A stretch of DNA of 23,459 nt from TMED26 sp002694075 (GTDB lineage: Bacteria > Pseudomonadota > Alphaproteobacteria > Thalassobaculales > Thalassobaculaceae): NCBI GenBank assembly GCA_036160575.1, contig JAYYDT010000084.1, forward strand, positions 1 through 23,459. The letters run 5' to 3'. The notes under the pieces are model-generated. The model was not told the DNA's origin. It was given only the letters and a program-made list of their open reading frames with translations, and searched no databases. Below are positions 1 through 6,363 of this stretch, one piece after another (the stretch's first letter is position 1; the number at the start of each line of letters is the position of its first letter). Both the position numbers and the translations under genes were made by a program.

Positions 1-1126
1 AATTCGGTCGAGAGATAATGACAGATCCCGCCGGGCCTGGGGCGTGTCCAACTGCGCCGTCAAAGCGCGGTCGATGGCTAAACTGTCTTGGAAGGCATCC
101 AGCGCGGCGGCGAGGTCGCCCCGGTTCATCGCCAGGTCGCCAATCCTGTTAAGAGACACCGACAAATCGCGCCGGGCCTCGGGCGTGTCCAGTTGTGCCG
201 CCAAAGCGCGGCAAAGTTCCAAGCTCTCTTGGTAAGCGGTCTCGGCACTGGCTAGGTCGCCCCGCGCCCGCGCTAGGTCGCCGGTCTTGTTGAGAGACAC
301 CGACAGGTCGCGCCGGGCCTCGGGCGTGCCCAGGCGGTGGGCCTCGTTTCTGAAAAAGGTCAGGGCCGCGCGGTAGAGTTTTTCGGCCTTCTCATGGCGC
401 CCCTGTTGATGGTGCAGATCGGCGATGCCAATCTCCGCGGCGGCGCGTTCACGGGCTTGATGCCCTGCTTTGGCAACGTTACGGGCCTTTTCATAAGCGG
501 TCATCGCGGCGTCGAGATCGCCTTAAGGTTTCCCGCGCGCGGCCGCAGTCGATCCAATACCAGGGGCGGTCGCCGGCGAGTTCAGCGGCGTCGCACAGCA
601 AAGGCGCCGATTGGGCGTGGTCATAGGGATAGACCAAGACCGCGCGGGTGTGCTTCGCCACCGCCTCGGCCAGGCGCAGTTCCCGGGTCTGGGCGTCCCG
701 GCGGTGGGCGATCAACTCCGCAATATGGCTGAGGGCGAGGTCGGTCTCATCCGGTCGGGCGTCATTGACCCCCTGAACCACCTTATCGATTTCCGCCGCC
801 CAATCGGGGTATCGCGCCCGCATCGCGCTTAAATCCGCCTGCATCCGCTTAAATTGGTCGCTCTGTTTAAGGAATTGATTGACGGTCAGGCCGTAGCGCC
901 GAGCCAATAAGCCCTCAATCGCAAGTTCGGAGATGGATGAACCAGGTGATAAGGCGGTCGGCTCATCTTCGGCTTTGCGCGGCAGAAAACTGCTCAGCCA
1001 GTTGCCGAAGTTTGTACCGAGGCTAGCAAGAGCGTTTTTGAAAAAGATGCAAAGAACTACGATTAATACGGCCGCGATTAGCGGCCATATTTCAAGCGAT
1101 AAGAAATCGATGTTTAAACCACCCAT
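1..1126 (-). pseudogene. membrane-anchored TPR-repeat protein, frameshifted; C-terminus beyond left edge
   Basis: The minus-strand gene starts at 1126. It opens with a hydrophobic helix at about residues 10-30 (LEIWPLIAAVLIVVLCIFF), so the protein is probably anchored in the inner membrane with its repeats in the cytoplasm. A helical region follows, then tetratricopeptide repeats. The starting frame runs only to a stop at 491, but TPR-like sequence resumes in another frame (GDLDAAMTAYEKARNVAKAG) and stays open to the left edge. Removing one base near 522-527 joins the frames as ...RETLGDLDAAM.... This is a single-base frameshift, either real or a sequencing error; an internal ATG at 504 could start the distal part alone. 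No clear Shine-Dalgarno precedes 1126. TPRs mediate protein-protein contacts; I do not recognise a specific function. Confidence 0.7.
41..463 (-). repeat. 141-bp in-phase TPR-coding repeat units
   Basis: The block ggcgtgtcca recurs with small changes at 41, 182 and 323, exactly 141 bp apart. Each unit encodes 47 residues of TPR-like sequence containing TPEARRDLSVSLN and GDLA, so the period keeps frame. The strongest DNA conservation lies in the stretch encoding ARRDLSVSLN. The array continues beyond the left edge; the unit from 323 is the most diverged. The pattern fits duplication of a two-helix-pair module followed by drift. Confidence 0.75.
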
Positions 1127-1218
1127 TGATATAGAGGGACTTAATCATAGATTGAAATTCGTCAAGAAATATATTTTCAATCGAATAAAAACCGAATCGG
1201 TCGGCCGCCCTGCCGCGC
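1127..1218 (-). promoter_or_regulatory. AT-rich gap with inverted repeat and CTTGAC, upstream of the TPR gene
   Basis: This gap is clearly more AT-rich than its neighbours. It holds a perfect 8-bp inverted repeat, GATTGAAA at 1150-1157 and TTTCAATC at 1175-1182, separated by 17 bases. On the minus strand a CTTGAC (1161-1166) lies between the arms, like a -35 element. No well spaced -10 is obvious: TAAGTC at 1138-1143 is at 16 bases and weak. It could be the promoter/operator of the TPR gene; the call is tentative. Confidence 0.35.
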
Positions 1219-2184
1219 TTAAGCTTGCGCGGCGCGTTCGGTGCGCGGCGTGCGGCCATAGCGTTCGCGGTAGCATTTCGAGAAATGGCTGGCCGAGACG
1301 AAGCCGCAGGCGAGCGCCACCGACAGGATCGACATGCTGGTTTGCGACAGCAATTGCTGGGCCCGCTGCAAGCGCAGGTTGAGGTAATAGCGGGTCGGCG
1401 TGCTGCCCAAATATTTGCGGAACAGGCGTTCCAATTGGCGGGTCGAGAGGGCCGCCATATCGGCCAGTTCGGTCTGGCTCAACGGTTCCTCGATATTGTC
1501 CTCCATGTCGGCGATGACGGCCAAGAGTTTGGGATGGCTGACGCCGAGACGGGTGCGCAGTTCCATGCGTTGATGGCTGTGCGGCTCGCGGATGCGGTCG
1601 TGAATCACCTGTTCCGACACATCGGTGGCCAGTTTCGGGCCATGCTGGCGGCCGATCAGGTGCAGCATCATGTCGAGGGCGGCGGTGCCGCCGGAACAGG
1701 TGAAGCGGTCGCGGTCGATCTCGAACAAATCGGCGGAGGTTTCGATTTCCGGAAACGCCTCGCTGAAGCCACCGAGATTTTCCCAATGGATGGTGCTGCG
1801 CCGATTGTTCAGCAAGCCGGCGCGGGCCAGGGCGTAGGCGCCGGTGCAGACCGCCCCGACCATCGCCCCCTGGCGCGACACCCGACGCAGCAGGCCAAGC
1901 AAGCGGTCGTCGATCTGGCGCTGCACGTCGAGCCCGCTGCACAGGATCAGCACGCGAATCCGCCCGCCGGCGTCGGTGGCGTGGTCGACGGCCACCGGCA
2001 CGCCGCCGCTGGCGACCACCGCTTGACCGTCCAAACTGGTGATGCGCCAACGATAAAGCTCGCGGCCGGCGACCCGGTTGGCCAGGCGCAAAGGCTCCAT
2101 CGCAGCGGCGAAGGCGATCAAGGAGAAATCCGGCACCAACAGGAAGTCGACAACCAAAGGCGCGTCGCTGGGGTCATCGAACAT
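1219..2184 (-). CDS. GlxA-family AraC-type transcriptional regulator (GbdR/CdhR-like)
   Basis: The protein has 321 residues from the ATG at 2184. A TTG four codons upstream is the alternative start; neither has a strong ribosome site. The N-terminal two thirds is a DJ-1/PfpI-like domain with the elbow motif GAVCTGAYALARAGLL and the family-typical IHWEN and CSGGTAALDMM. The C-terminal ~100 residues form an AraC/XylS double helix-turn-helix, with STRQLERLFRKYLGSTPTRYY and VALACGFVSASHFSKCYRERYG. This architecture and wording match the group that includes GbdR and CdhR, which activate glycine betaine, dimethylglycine or carnitine breakdown. The gene diverges from fhs, which would recapture one-carbon units from such demethylations. 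The ligand is inferred only from family and context. Confidence 0.88.
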   Translation of the reverse strand: MFDDPSDAPLVVDFLLVPDFSLIAFAAAMEPLRLANRVAGRELYRWRITSLDGQAVVASGGVPVAVDHATDAGGRIRVLILCSGLDVQRQIDDRLLGLLRRVSRQGAMVGAVCTGAYALARAGLLNNRRSTIHWENLGGFSEAFPEIETSADLFEIDRDRFTCSGGTAALDMMLHLIGRQHGPKLATDVSEQVIHDRIREPHSHQRMELRTRLGVSHPKLLAVIADMEDNIEEPLSQTELADMAALSTRQLERLFRKYLGSTPTRYYLNLRLQRAQQLLSQTSMSILSVALACGFVSASHFSKCYRERYGRTPRTERAAQA

Positions 2185-2543
2185 GGCGGCGTCCAAGGAA
2201 ATAACAGGCGGCGCGACTCATGGCGTGGCGGCTGGGGCACTGTCGGTTGCGGCGATGTCGCGGGACACGCCCCCCGACAAGTCCAGAAACCACACGCCGG
2301 CAATAAAAGGCAAATGAAACTCGTTGTCGCAGGGTGATTTCGCGCAAGGACTATCCTTTCGCGCATAGGATTTTCCTTTTGGATCATGCCACCGTCGCCC
2401 CGGGTGGGCGACAAACAAAGGCGACGCGGTTGCGTCGTGGGGTCATCCGGGGGCATTGTTTGAGCCTTGGTTTGGACCTTGGCTCGCCGGTCATCCTCAC
2501 CGCCGCCCACCGGCGCGGCGCCAGCGCGGAAGGAAACAGGGAC
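2185..2543. other. 359-bp divergent intergenic region between regulator and fhs
   Basis: No gene is convincing here. The in-frame extension of fhs back to 2334 (starting MISRKDYPF) is low-complexity and lacks the FTHFS family's N-terminal character. It is probably the shared control region. It contains a perfect hairpin-forming inverted repeat, GTCGCCC (2394-2400) and GGGCGAC (2406-2412) around a 5-base loop. It also has a direct repeat of CCTTGG 12 bases apart in the stretch just after 2460. I could not place a confident promoter. Confidence 0.6.
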
Positions 2544-4217
2544 ATGGTTGCATCGGATATCGAAATCGCGCGGGCCGCGCGGATGCGCCCGATTCATGAG
2601 ATTGGCGACCGCCTCGGGCTCGACGCTGCCGCCCTGCAGCCCTATGGCCACACCAAGGCGAAGGTCGATGTGGCGGGTATCGCCGGGCTCGACGCGCGGC
2701 CCGACGGCAAGCTGATCCTGGTCACCGCGATGACCCCGACGCCGGCCGGCGAGGGCAAGACGACGACCACCGTCGGGCTTGGCGACGGGCTCAACCGGAT
2801 CGGCAAAAAGGCGATGATCTGCCTGCGCGAACCCTCGCTTGGCCCGTGTTTCGGCGTCAAGGGTGGGGCGGCCGGCGGCGGCTACGCTCAGGTCGTGCCG
2901 ATGGAGGACATCAACCTGCATTTCACCGGCGATTTCCACGCCATCGGCGCCGCCCATAATCTGCTGTCGGCACTGCTCGATAACCATATCTACTGGGGCA
3001 ACGACCTGGCCCTGGATGGCCGGCGGGTGGCTTGGCGGCGGGTGATGGACATGAATGACCGGGCGCTGCGCGACGTGGTTACCTCGCTCGGCGGGGTGGC
3101 CAATGGTTTCCCGCGCCAGACCGGCTTCGACATCACCGTCGCTTCCGAAGTGATGGCGATTTTCTGCCTTGCCACCGGGCCCGAGGATTTGGCCCGCCGG
3201 CTGGGCAATATCGTGGTTGGCGAGACCCGCGACCGGCGGCCGGTGCGGGCCGCCGATCTTAAGGCCGATGGGCCGATGGCGGTGCTGCTGAAAGACGCCA
3301 TGCAGCCCAATTTGGTGCAGACCCTGGAAAACAACCCGGCCTTCATCCACGGCGGGCCGTTCGCCAATATCGCCCATGGCTGCAATTCGGTGGTGGCCAC
3401 CAAAACCGCCCTTAAACTGGCCGATTACGTGGTCACCGAGGCGGGATTCGGCGCCGATCTCGGGGCCGAGAAATTTTTCGACATCAAATGCCGCAAGGCC
3501 GGCCTGGCGCCGGCGGCGGCGGTCGTGGTGGCGACCGTGCGGGCGCTGAAAATGCATGGCGGTGTCGCCAAAGAGGACCTTGGCCAGGAGAATGTCGCGG
3601 CGGTGGCGGCCGGCCTCGCCAACCTCGCCCGTCATGTCGAGAACGTCCAGCGCTTCGGCGTGCCGGTGGTGGTCGCCATCAACCGCTTCAGCGCCGACAC
3701 CGACGCCGAATTGGCCGCCGTCCAGGCCGCCGTCGGCGAGCTTGGCGTCGCCGCGATTGAGGCCAATCATTGGGCCGAGGGGTCGGCCGGTACCGCCGAA
3801 CTCGCCGAACATGTCGTCGCCTTGGCCGATGGCGGCGCCGCCGCCTTCAAACCGCTCTACGATGACGCGGTCGATCTGTTCGCCAAGATCGAAACCATCG
3901 CCCGCGAGATTTATGGCGCCGGCGAGGTCACCGCCGACAGCCGCGTGCGTGCGCAATTGCGCCAATGGGAAGAGGCCGGCCACGGCCATTTCCCGGTGTG
4001 TATGGCCAAGACTCAATACAGCTTTTCGACCGACCCCGCGCTGAAGGGCGCGCCTAAGGGCCACAGCCTGCCGGTGCGCGAGGTGCGCTTGTCGGCCGGG
4101 GCGGAATTCGTGGTCGCCATCTGCGGCGAGATCATGACCATGCCGGGCCTGCCGCGGGTGCCGGCGGCGAACAATATTCGGATCGACGCGGACGGCCGCA
4201 TCGACGGCCTGTTTTAA
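2544..4217 (+). CDS. fhs: formate--tetrahydrofolate ligase
   Basis: This enzyme makes 10-formyl-THF from formate, THF and ATP in the cytoplasm. The 557-residue product has the usual family length of about 555-560. The ATP-binding loop TPTPAGEGKTTTT lies at residues 64-76. It is followed by the substrate-site motifs REPSLGPCFGVKGGAAGGGY (about 95-114) and VATVRALKMHGG near 325-337. The ATG at 2544 is chosen over the longer frame from 2334 because AGGAAACAGGGA sits just upstream and family homology begins there. The gene diverges from a GbdR-like regulator, so it may serve assimilation or oxidation of one-carbon units from methylated compounds (inference). A 719-codon open frame on the opposite strand is a composition shadow. 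Confidence 0.97.
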   Translation: MVASDIEIARAARMRPIHEIGDRLGLDAAALQPYGHTKAKVDVAGIAGLDARPDGKLILVTAMTPTPAGEGKTTTTVGLGDGLNRIGKKAMICLREPSLGPCFGVKGGAAGGGYAQVVPMEDINLHFTGDFHAIGAAHNLLSALLDNHIYWGNDLALDGRRVAWRRVMDMNDRALRDVVTSLGGVANGFPRQTGFDITVASEVMAIFCLATGPEDLARRLGNIVVGETRDRRPVRAADLKADGPMAVLLKDAMQPNLVQTLENNPAFIHGGPFANIAHGCNSVVATKTALKLADYVVTEAGFGADLGAEKFFDIKCRKAGLAPAAAVVVATVRALKMHGGVAKEDLGQENVAAVAAGLANLARHVENVQRFGVPVVVAINRFSADTDAELAAVQAAVGELGVAAIEANHWAEGSAGTAELAEHVVALADGGAAAFKPLYDDAVDLFAKIETIAREIYGAGEVTADSRVRAQLRQWEEAGHGHFPVCMAKTQYSFSTDPALKGAPKGHSLPVREVRLSAGAEFVVAICGEIMTMPGLPRVPAANNIRIDADGRIDGLF

Positions 4218-4229
4218 CGCCGCCGGCTT

Positions 4230-4262
4230 CGCCCGAAAAACGCCCGAAAAACGCCCGAGAAA
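4230..4262 (+). repeat. three tandem 11-bp units (CGCCCGAAAAA)
   Basis: CGCCCGAAAAA occurs at 4230-4240 and 4241-4251, followed by the variant CGCCCGAGAAA at 4252-4262. The array lies between the fhs stop and the aat start, directly upstream of the aat promoter. Eleven bases is close to one helical turn, with A-tracts in phase, so intrinsic curvature or a repeated binding site is possible. No function is known. Confidence 0.7.
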
Positions 4263-4298
4263 CCGTCCGGAAAACAATCGTGCCGCCGGGCCGGCTTT

Positions 4299-4313
4299 GA
4301 TATACTTCTCTCA
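4299..4313 (+). promoter_or_regulatory. extended -10 promoter of aat, probably leaderless
   Basis: TATACT at 4301-4306 is preceded by TGA, giving the extended -10 form TGNTATAAT-like. No convincing -35 is present. The aat ATG is at 4313, seven bases past the -10 hexamer, where transcription would be expected to begin. No Shine-Dalgarno is visible between the -10 and the ATG. The arrangement predicts a leaderless or near-leaderless mRNA. Confidence 0.5.
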
Positions 4314-4978
4314 TGTCCGAGATTAAGCCGGAATTGTTACTGCAAGCCTATGCCGTCGGCGTTTTCCCGATGGCCGAGGGGCGCGACGACAGCCGCTTGT
4401 TTTTCGTCGACCCGGACAAGCGTGGGATCTTGCCGCTGGACAGTTTTCATCTGCCGCGGCGGCTCGCCCGAACCCTGCGCCAAGATAAATTCGAGATTCA
4501 TTGCAACCGCGATTTCGCGCGGGTTTTGGCGCTGTGCGCGGCGCCCGCCGATGACCGCCCGGACACCTGGATCAATCCGGAGATCGAGCGGCTGTACCAA
4601 GTTCTGCATGAACGTGGCCAATGCCATTCCATCGAATGCTGGCGTGACGGCGAGCTGGTCGGCGGGCTTTACGGTCTAGCCCTTGGCGGGGCGTTTTTCG
4701 GCGAAAGCATGTTTAGCCGCGCCCGCGACGCCAGCAAGGTGGCCCTGGCCCATTTGGTGGCGCGCCTGCGCGCCGGCGGTTTCACGCTGTTGGACACACA
4801 GTTCATCACCGACCATCTGGCGCAGTTCGGGGCGGTCGAAATTCCGCGCCGCGACTACCGCCGGCGGTTGGAGGCGGCGATTGCCACACCGGCCAATTTT
4901 TTTCCGGAAAACTACCCCGAGGACGGCGCCTGGTCGGCGGTCGGCGCGTTTTTGCAGTCGACCAACCAGACATCGTAA
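4313..4978 (+). CDS. aat: leucyl/phenylalanyl-tRNA--protein transferase
   Basis: Aat transfers Leu or Phe from aminoacyl-tRNA to proteins with N-terminal Arg or Lys, marking them for ClpS/ClpAP degradation (N-degron pathway). The 221-residue product has the family motifs LLQAYAVGVFPMAE near the start, DTWINPEI, GGLYGLALGGAFFGESMFS and LLDTQFITDHLAQFGAVEIPR. It is slightly shorter than the E. coli protein. The last 67 bases overlap the 3' end of the convergent DUF2155 gene. In other alphaproteobacteria aat commonly neighbours the same DUF2155/NDUFA12 genes, which supports the call. Confidence 0.96.
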   Translation: MSEIKPELLLQAYAVGVFPMAEGRDDSRLFFVDPDKRGILPLDSFHLPRRLARTLRQDKFEIHCNRDFARVLALCAAPADDRPDTWINPEIERLYQVLHERGQCHSIECWRDGELVGGLYGLALGGAFFGESMFSRARDASKVALAHLVARLRAGGFTLLDTQFITDHLAQFGAVEIPRRDYRRRLEAAIATPANFFPENYPEDGAWSAVGAFLQSTNQTS

Positions 4979-5343
4979 ACCGGGTGCTCCAAAGCGTTCA
5001 GCCCACGGGACGAGGCGAACACCCAGCCGCGCATCAGGGCGAGGCGTGGCTCATTGGGGTTTTGCTGATCGATTTCCAGAAAGGCGGCCGCCTCCGGCGC
5101 TTCCTCGGGCGGCTTTTTATGGCAGGCGCGCGGGATGATCCATAGGCTGCCGAAACGCACTTCCCGGTCGACCGGGACGGTCAGGGTCGAGATCCGCGCG
5201 GTGATTTTGTCGAGCCCTTGGAGGACCGCCACCGGATAGGCGGTCTCGGCGCCCCAGCCATCGGCGCCGGCCGGCGTCGCCGTGAGCAAGGCCAGGGCGA
5301 TGGCTGCGGCGCGCGGAAGGTGTTTATTGTTTTTGTTGGCCAT
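4912..5343 (-). CDS. DUF2155 domain-containing exported protein
   Basis: The product has 143 residues from the ATG at 5343, which is preferred over the in-frame start at 5469 because a signal peptide begins there: basic MANKNNKHLPR, a hydrophobic stretch, and a likely cleavage site near AGA-DG. The mature part carries DUF2155 features: VPVDREVRFGSLWIIPRAC, a FLEI segment, RGWVFASSRGLNALEHPVYDVWLVDC and two conserved cysteines that could form a disulfide. Function is unknown and the location is probably periplasmic. The gene overlaps the end of mlaD by 20 bp, so translation is probably coupled. Its 3' end overlaps convergent aat by 67 bp. Confidence 0.88.
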   Translation of the reverse strand: MANKNNKHLPRAAAIALALLTATPAGADGWGAETAYPVAVLQGLDKITARISTLTVPVDREVRFGSLWIIPRACHKKPPEEAPEAAAFLEIDQQNPNEPRLALMRGWVFASSRGLNALEHPVYDVWLVDCKNAPTADQAPSSG

Positions 5344-5779
5344 CGCCGGCGAAAATCGCCTTGCCAAGCAATTGCACCAAATCGACCGCGTCCTGGGTAT
5401 ATTCGATGCGACCGCCGGCGGCCAACATGGTGTCCTCGCCGCCGGGCGCAAGATCGAGATAGGAGCCACCCAGCAAGCCTTCGGTGGCGATCGCCAGGCT
5501 GGAGTCGCTCGGCACGCGGATGGTGTCGTCGATGGTCAGGGTGACGGTCGCCAAATAGGTTTGCGGGTCCAGCGACATGTCCGCCACCTGGCCGATTTTG
5601 ATGCCGCTCATGCGGACATCGCTGCCGACCGCGATGCCGGTCGCGCGGTTGAAATCGGCGCGCAGTTGATAGCCGCCGCCGGCGCCAACATCGGCGGCGC
5701 CATAGGCCAGGACCACAAACACACCAGCGACCACCAGGACCACCGCTCCCATTAGCGTTTCGATTAGGTTGCGCTTCAT
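5324..5779 (-). CDS. mlaD: MlaD-family (MCE domain) phospholipid transport protein
   Basis: MlaD proteins are inner-membrane-anchored MCE subunits of the Mla system, which moves phospholipids between outer and inner membranes. This 151-residue protein has one N-terminal transmembrane helix (about residues 8-28). A single MCE domain follows, with RADFNRATGIAVGSDVRMSG, KIGQV, IPSD-like RVPSDSSLAIATEGLLGGSYLDL and a short C-terminal helix (DAVDLVQLLGKAIF). GGAGTGAG upstream of 5779 supports the start. It lies 7 bp after the NDUFA12 gene and overlaps the DUF2155 gene. The other mla genes are not in the window, so it may be an orphan subunit placed by conserved synteny. Confidence 0.92.
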   Translation of the reverse strand: MKRNLIETLMGAVVLVVAGVFVVLAYGAADVGAGGGYQLRADFNRATGIAVGSDVRMSGIKIGQVADMSLDPQTYLATVTLTIDDTIRVPSDSSLAIATEGLLGGSYLDLAPGGEDTMLAAGGRIEYTQDAVDLVQLLGKAIFAGDGQQKQ

Positions 5780-5786
5780 CGTGCGC

Positions 5787-6146
5787 TCACTCCGGCGTCC
5801 ACGCCTGATAATCGCCGGTGGCCTTGGCCCGTTGGCCGCCCTGCGAGGCGTGCCCGGGCGGGCGATAGGCGTACCGGGTGCCGGTCAAATTGGGCAAATG
5901 TTCACGCTGCCAGTCGTGATCGACGATGGCCTGCTGGTCCGGCAGGTCGTCGGTCGAGTGGTGCAGCCAGGCGTGCCATTCCGGCGGCACTTTCGATGCC
6001 TCGGGTTGGCCCTTGTAAACGACCCAACGTTTTTGCCGGCCGCGCGCGCCGTCGCCGCCCTTGTTGACGTAATAACGGTTACCGAAGCGGTCACTGCCGA
6101 CCAGCTTGCCGTTGAGCCAGGTGAATATGCGGGTGCCGATGGTCAT
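5787..6146 (-). CDS. NADH:ubiquinone oxidoreductase NDUFA12 (B17.2) homologue
   Basis: The 119-residue product matches the small accessory subunit of respiratory complex I shared by mitochondria and alphaproteobacteria. Recognisable family features are LVGSDRFGNRYYVNKG near the N-terminus, RWVVYKGQPEASKVPPEWHAWLHH in the middle, and HLPNLTGTRYAYRPPGH before a short tail. The ATG at 6146 is used because homology starts at MTIGTRIFTWLNGK and a weak GAGAT precedes it; an upstream ATG at 6164 has no ribosome site. It is first in a three-gene minus-strand operon with mlaD and DUF2155, and diverges from the dehydratase gene. The protein attaches peripherally to the matrix-side (cytoplasmic) arm of complex I. 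Confidence 0.93.
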   Translation of the reverse strand: MTIGTRIFTWLNGKLVGSDRFGNRYYVNKGGDGARGRQKRWVVYKGQPEASKVPPEWHAWLHHSTDDLPDQQAIVDHDWQREHLPNLTGTRYAYRPPGHASQGGQRAKATGDYQAWTPE

Positions 6147-6363
6147 GGTCGATCTCAATGCCATGGGAATGCGGCCAGACTATGTCACCGGCGTGAAATT
6201 TCGTCCAGCCCTGTCGCCGCGACCGGACGCCACGGCGGCGGCCGATCAAGCGTCTTGACCGGTGTCGTCGCCGGCGGCAGGCTGTGCCAAAGTCGTCGGC
6301 GCGACAAGGTCGCGAAGGACCGCGCGCCGCGACGTTCAATAATTTTCGGGCAGGGGACGCACA

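Noticed and set aside
1225..2337. 370-codon plus-strand frame over the GlxA regulator
   Set aside because: The minus strand encodes a full two-domain regulator with clear motifs; this frame is its shadow.
2334..2543. N-terminal extension of fhs
   Set aside because: The added 70 residues are not family-like and a good ribosome site precedes the ATG at 2544.
2118..4277. 719-codon open frame antisense to fhs
   Set aside because: It mirrors fhs in a GC-rich genome, is His/Gly/Arg-rich and has no recognisable domain; it also runs across the regulator start.
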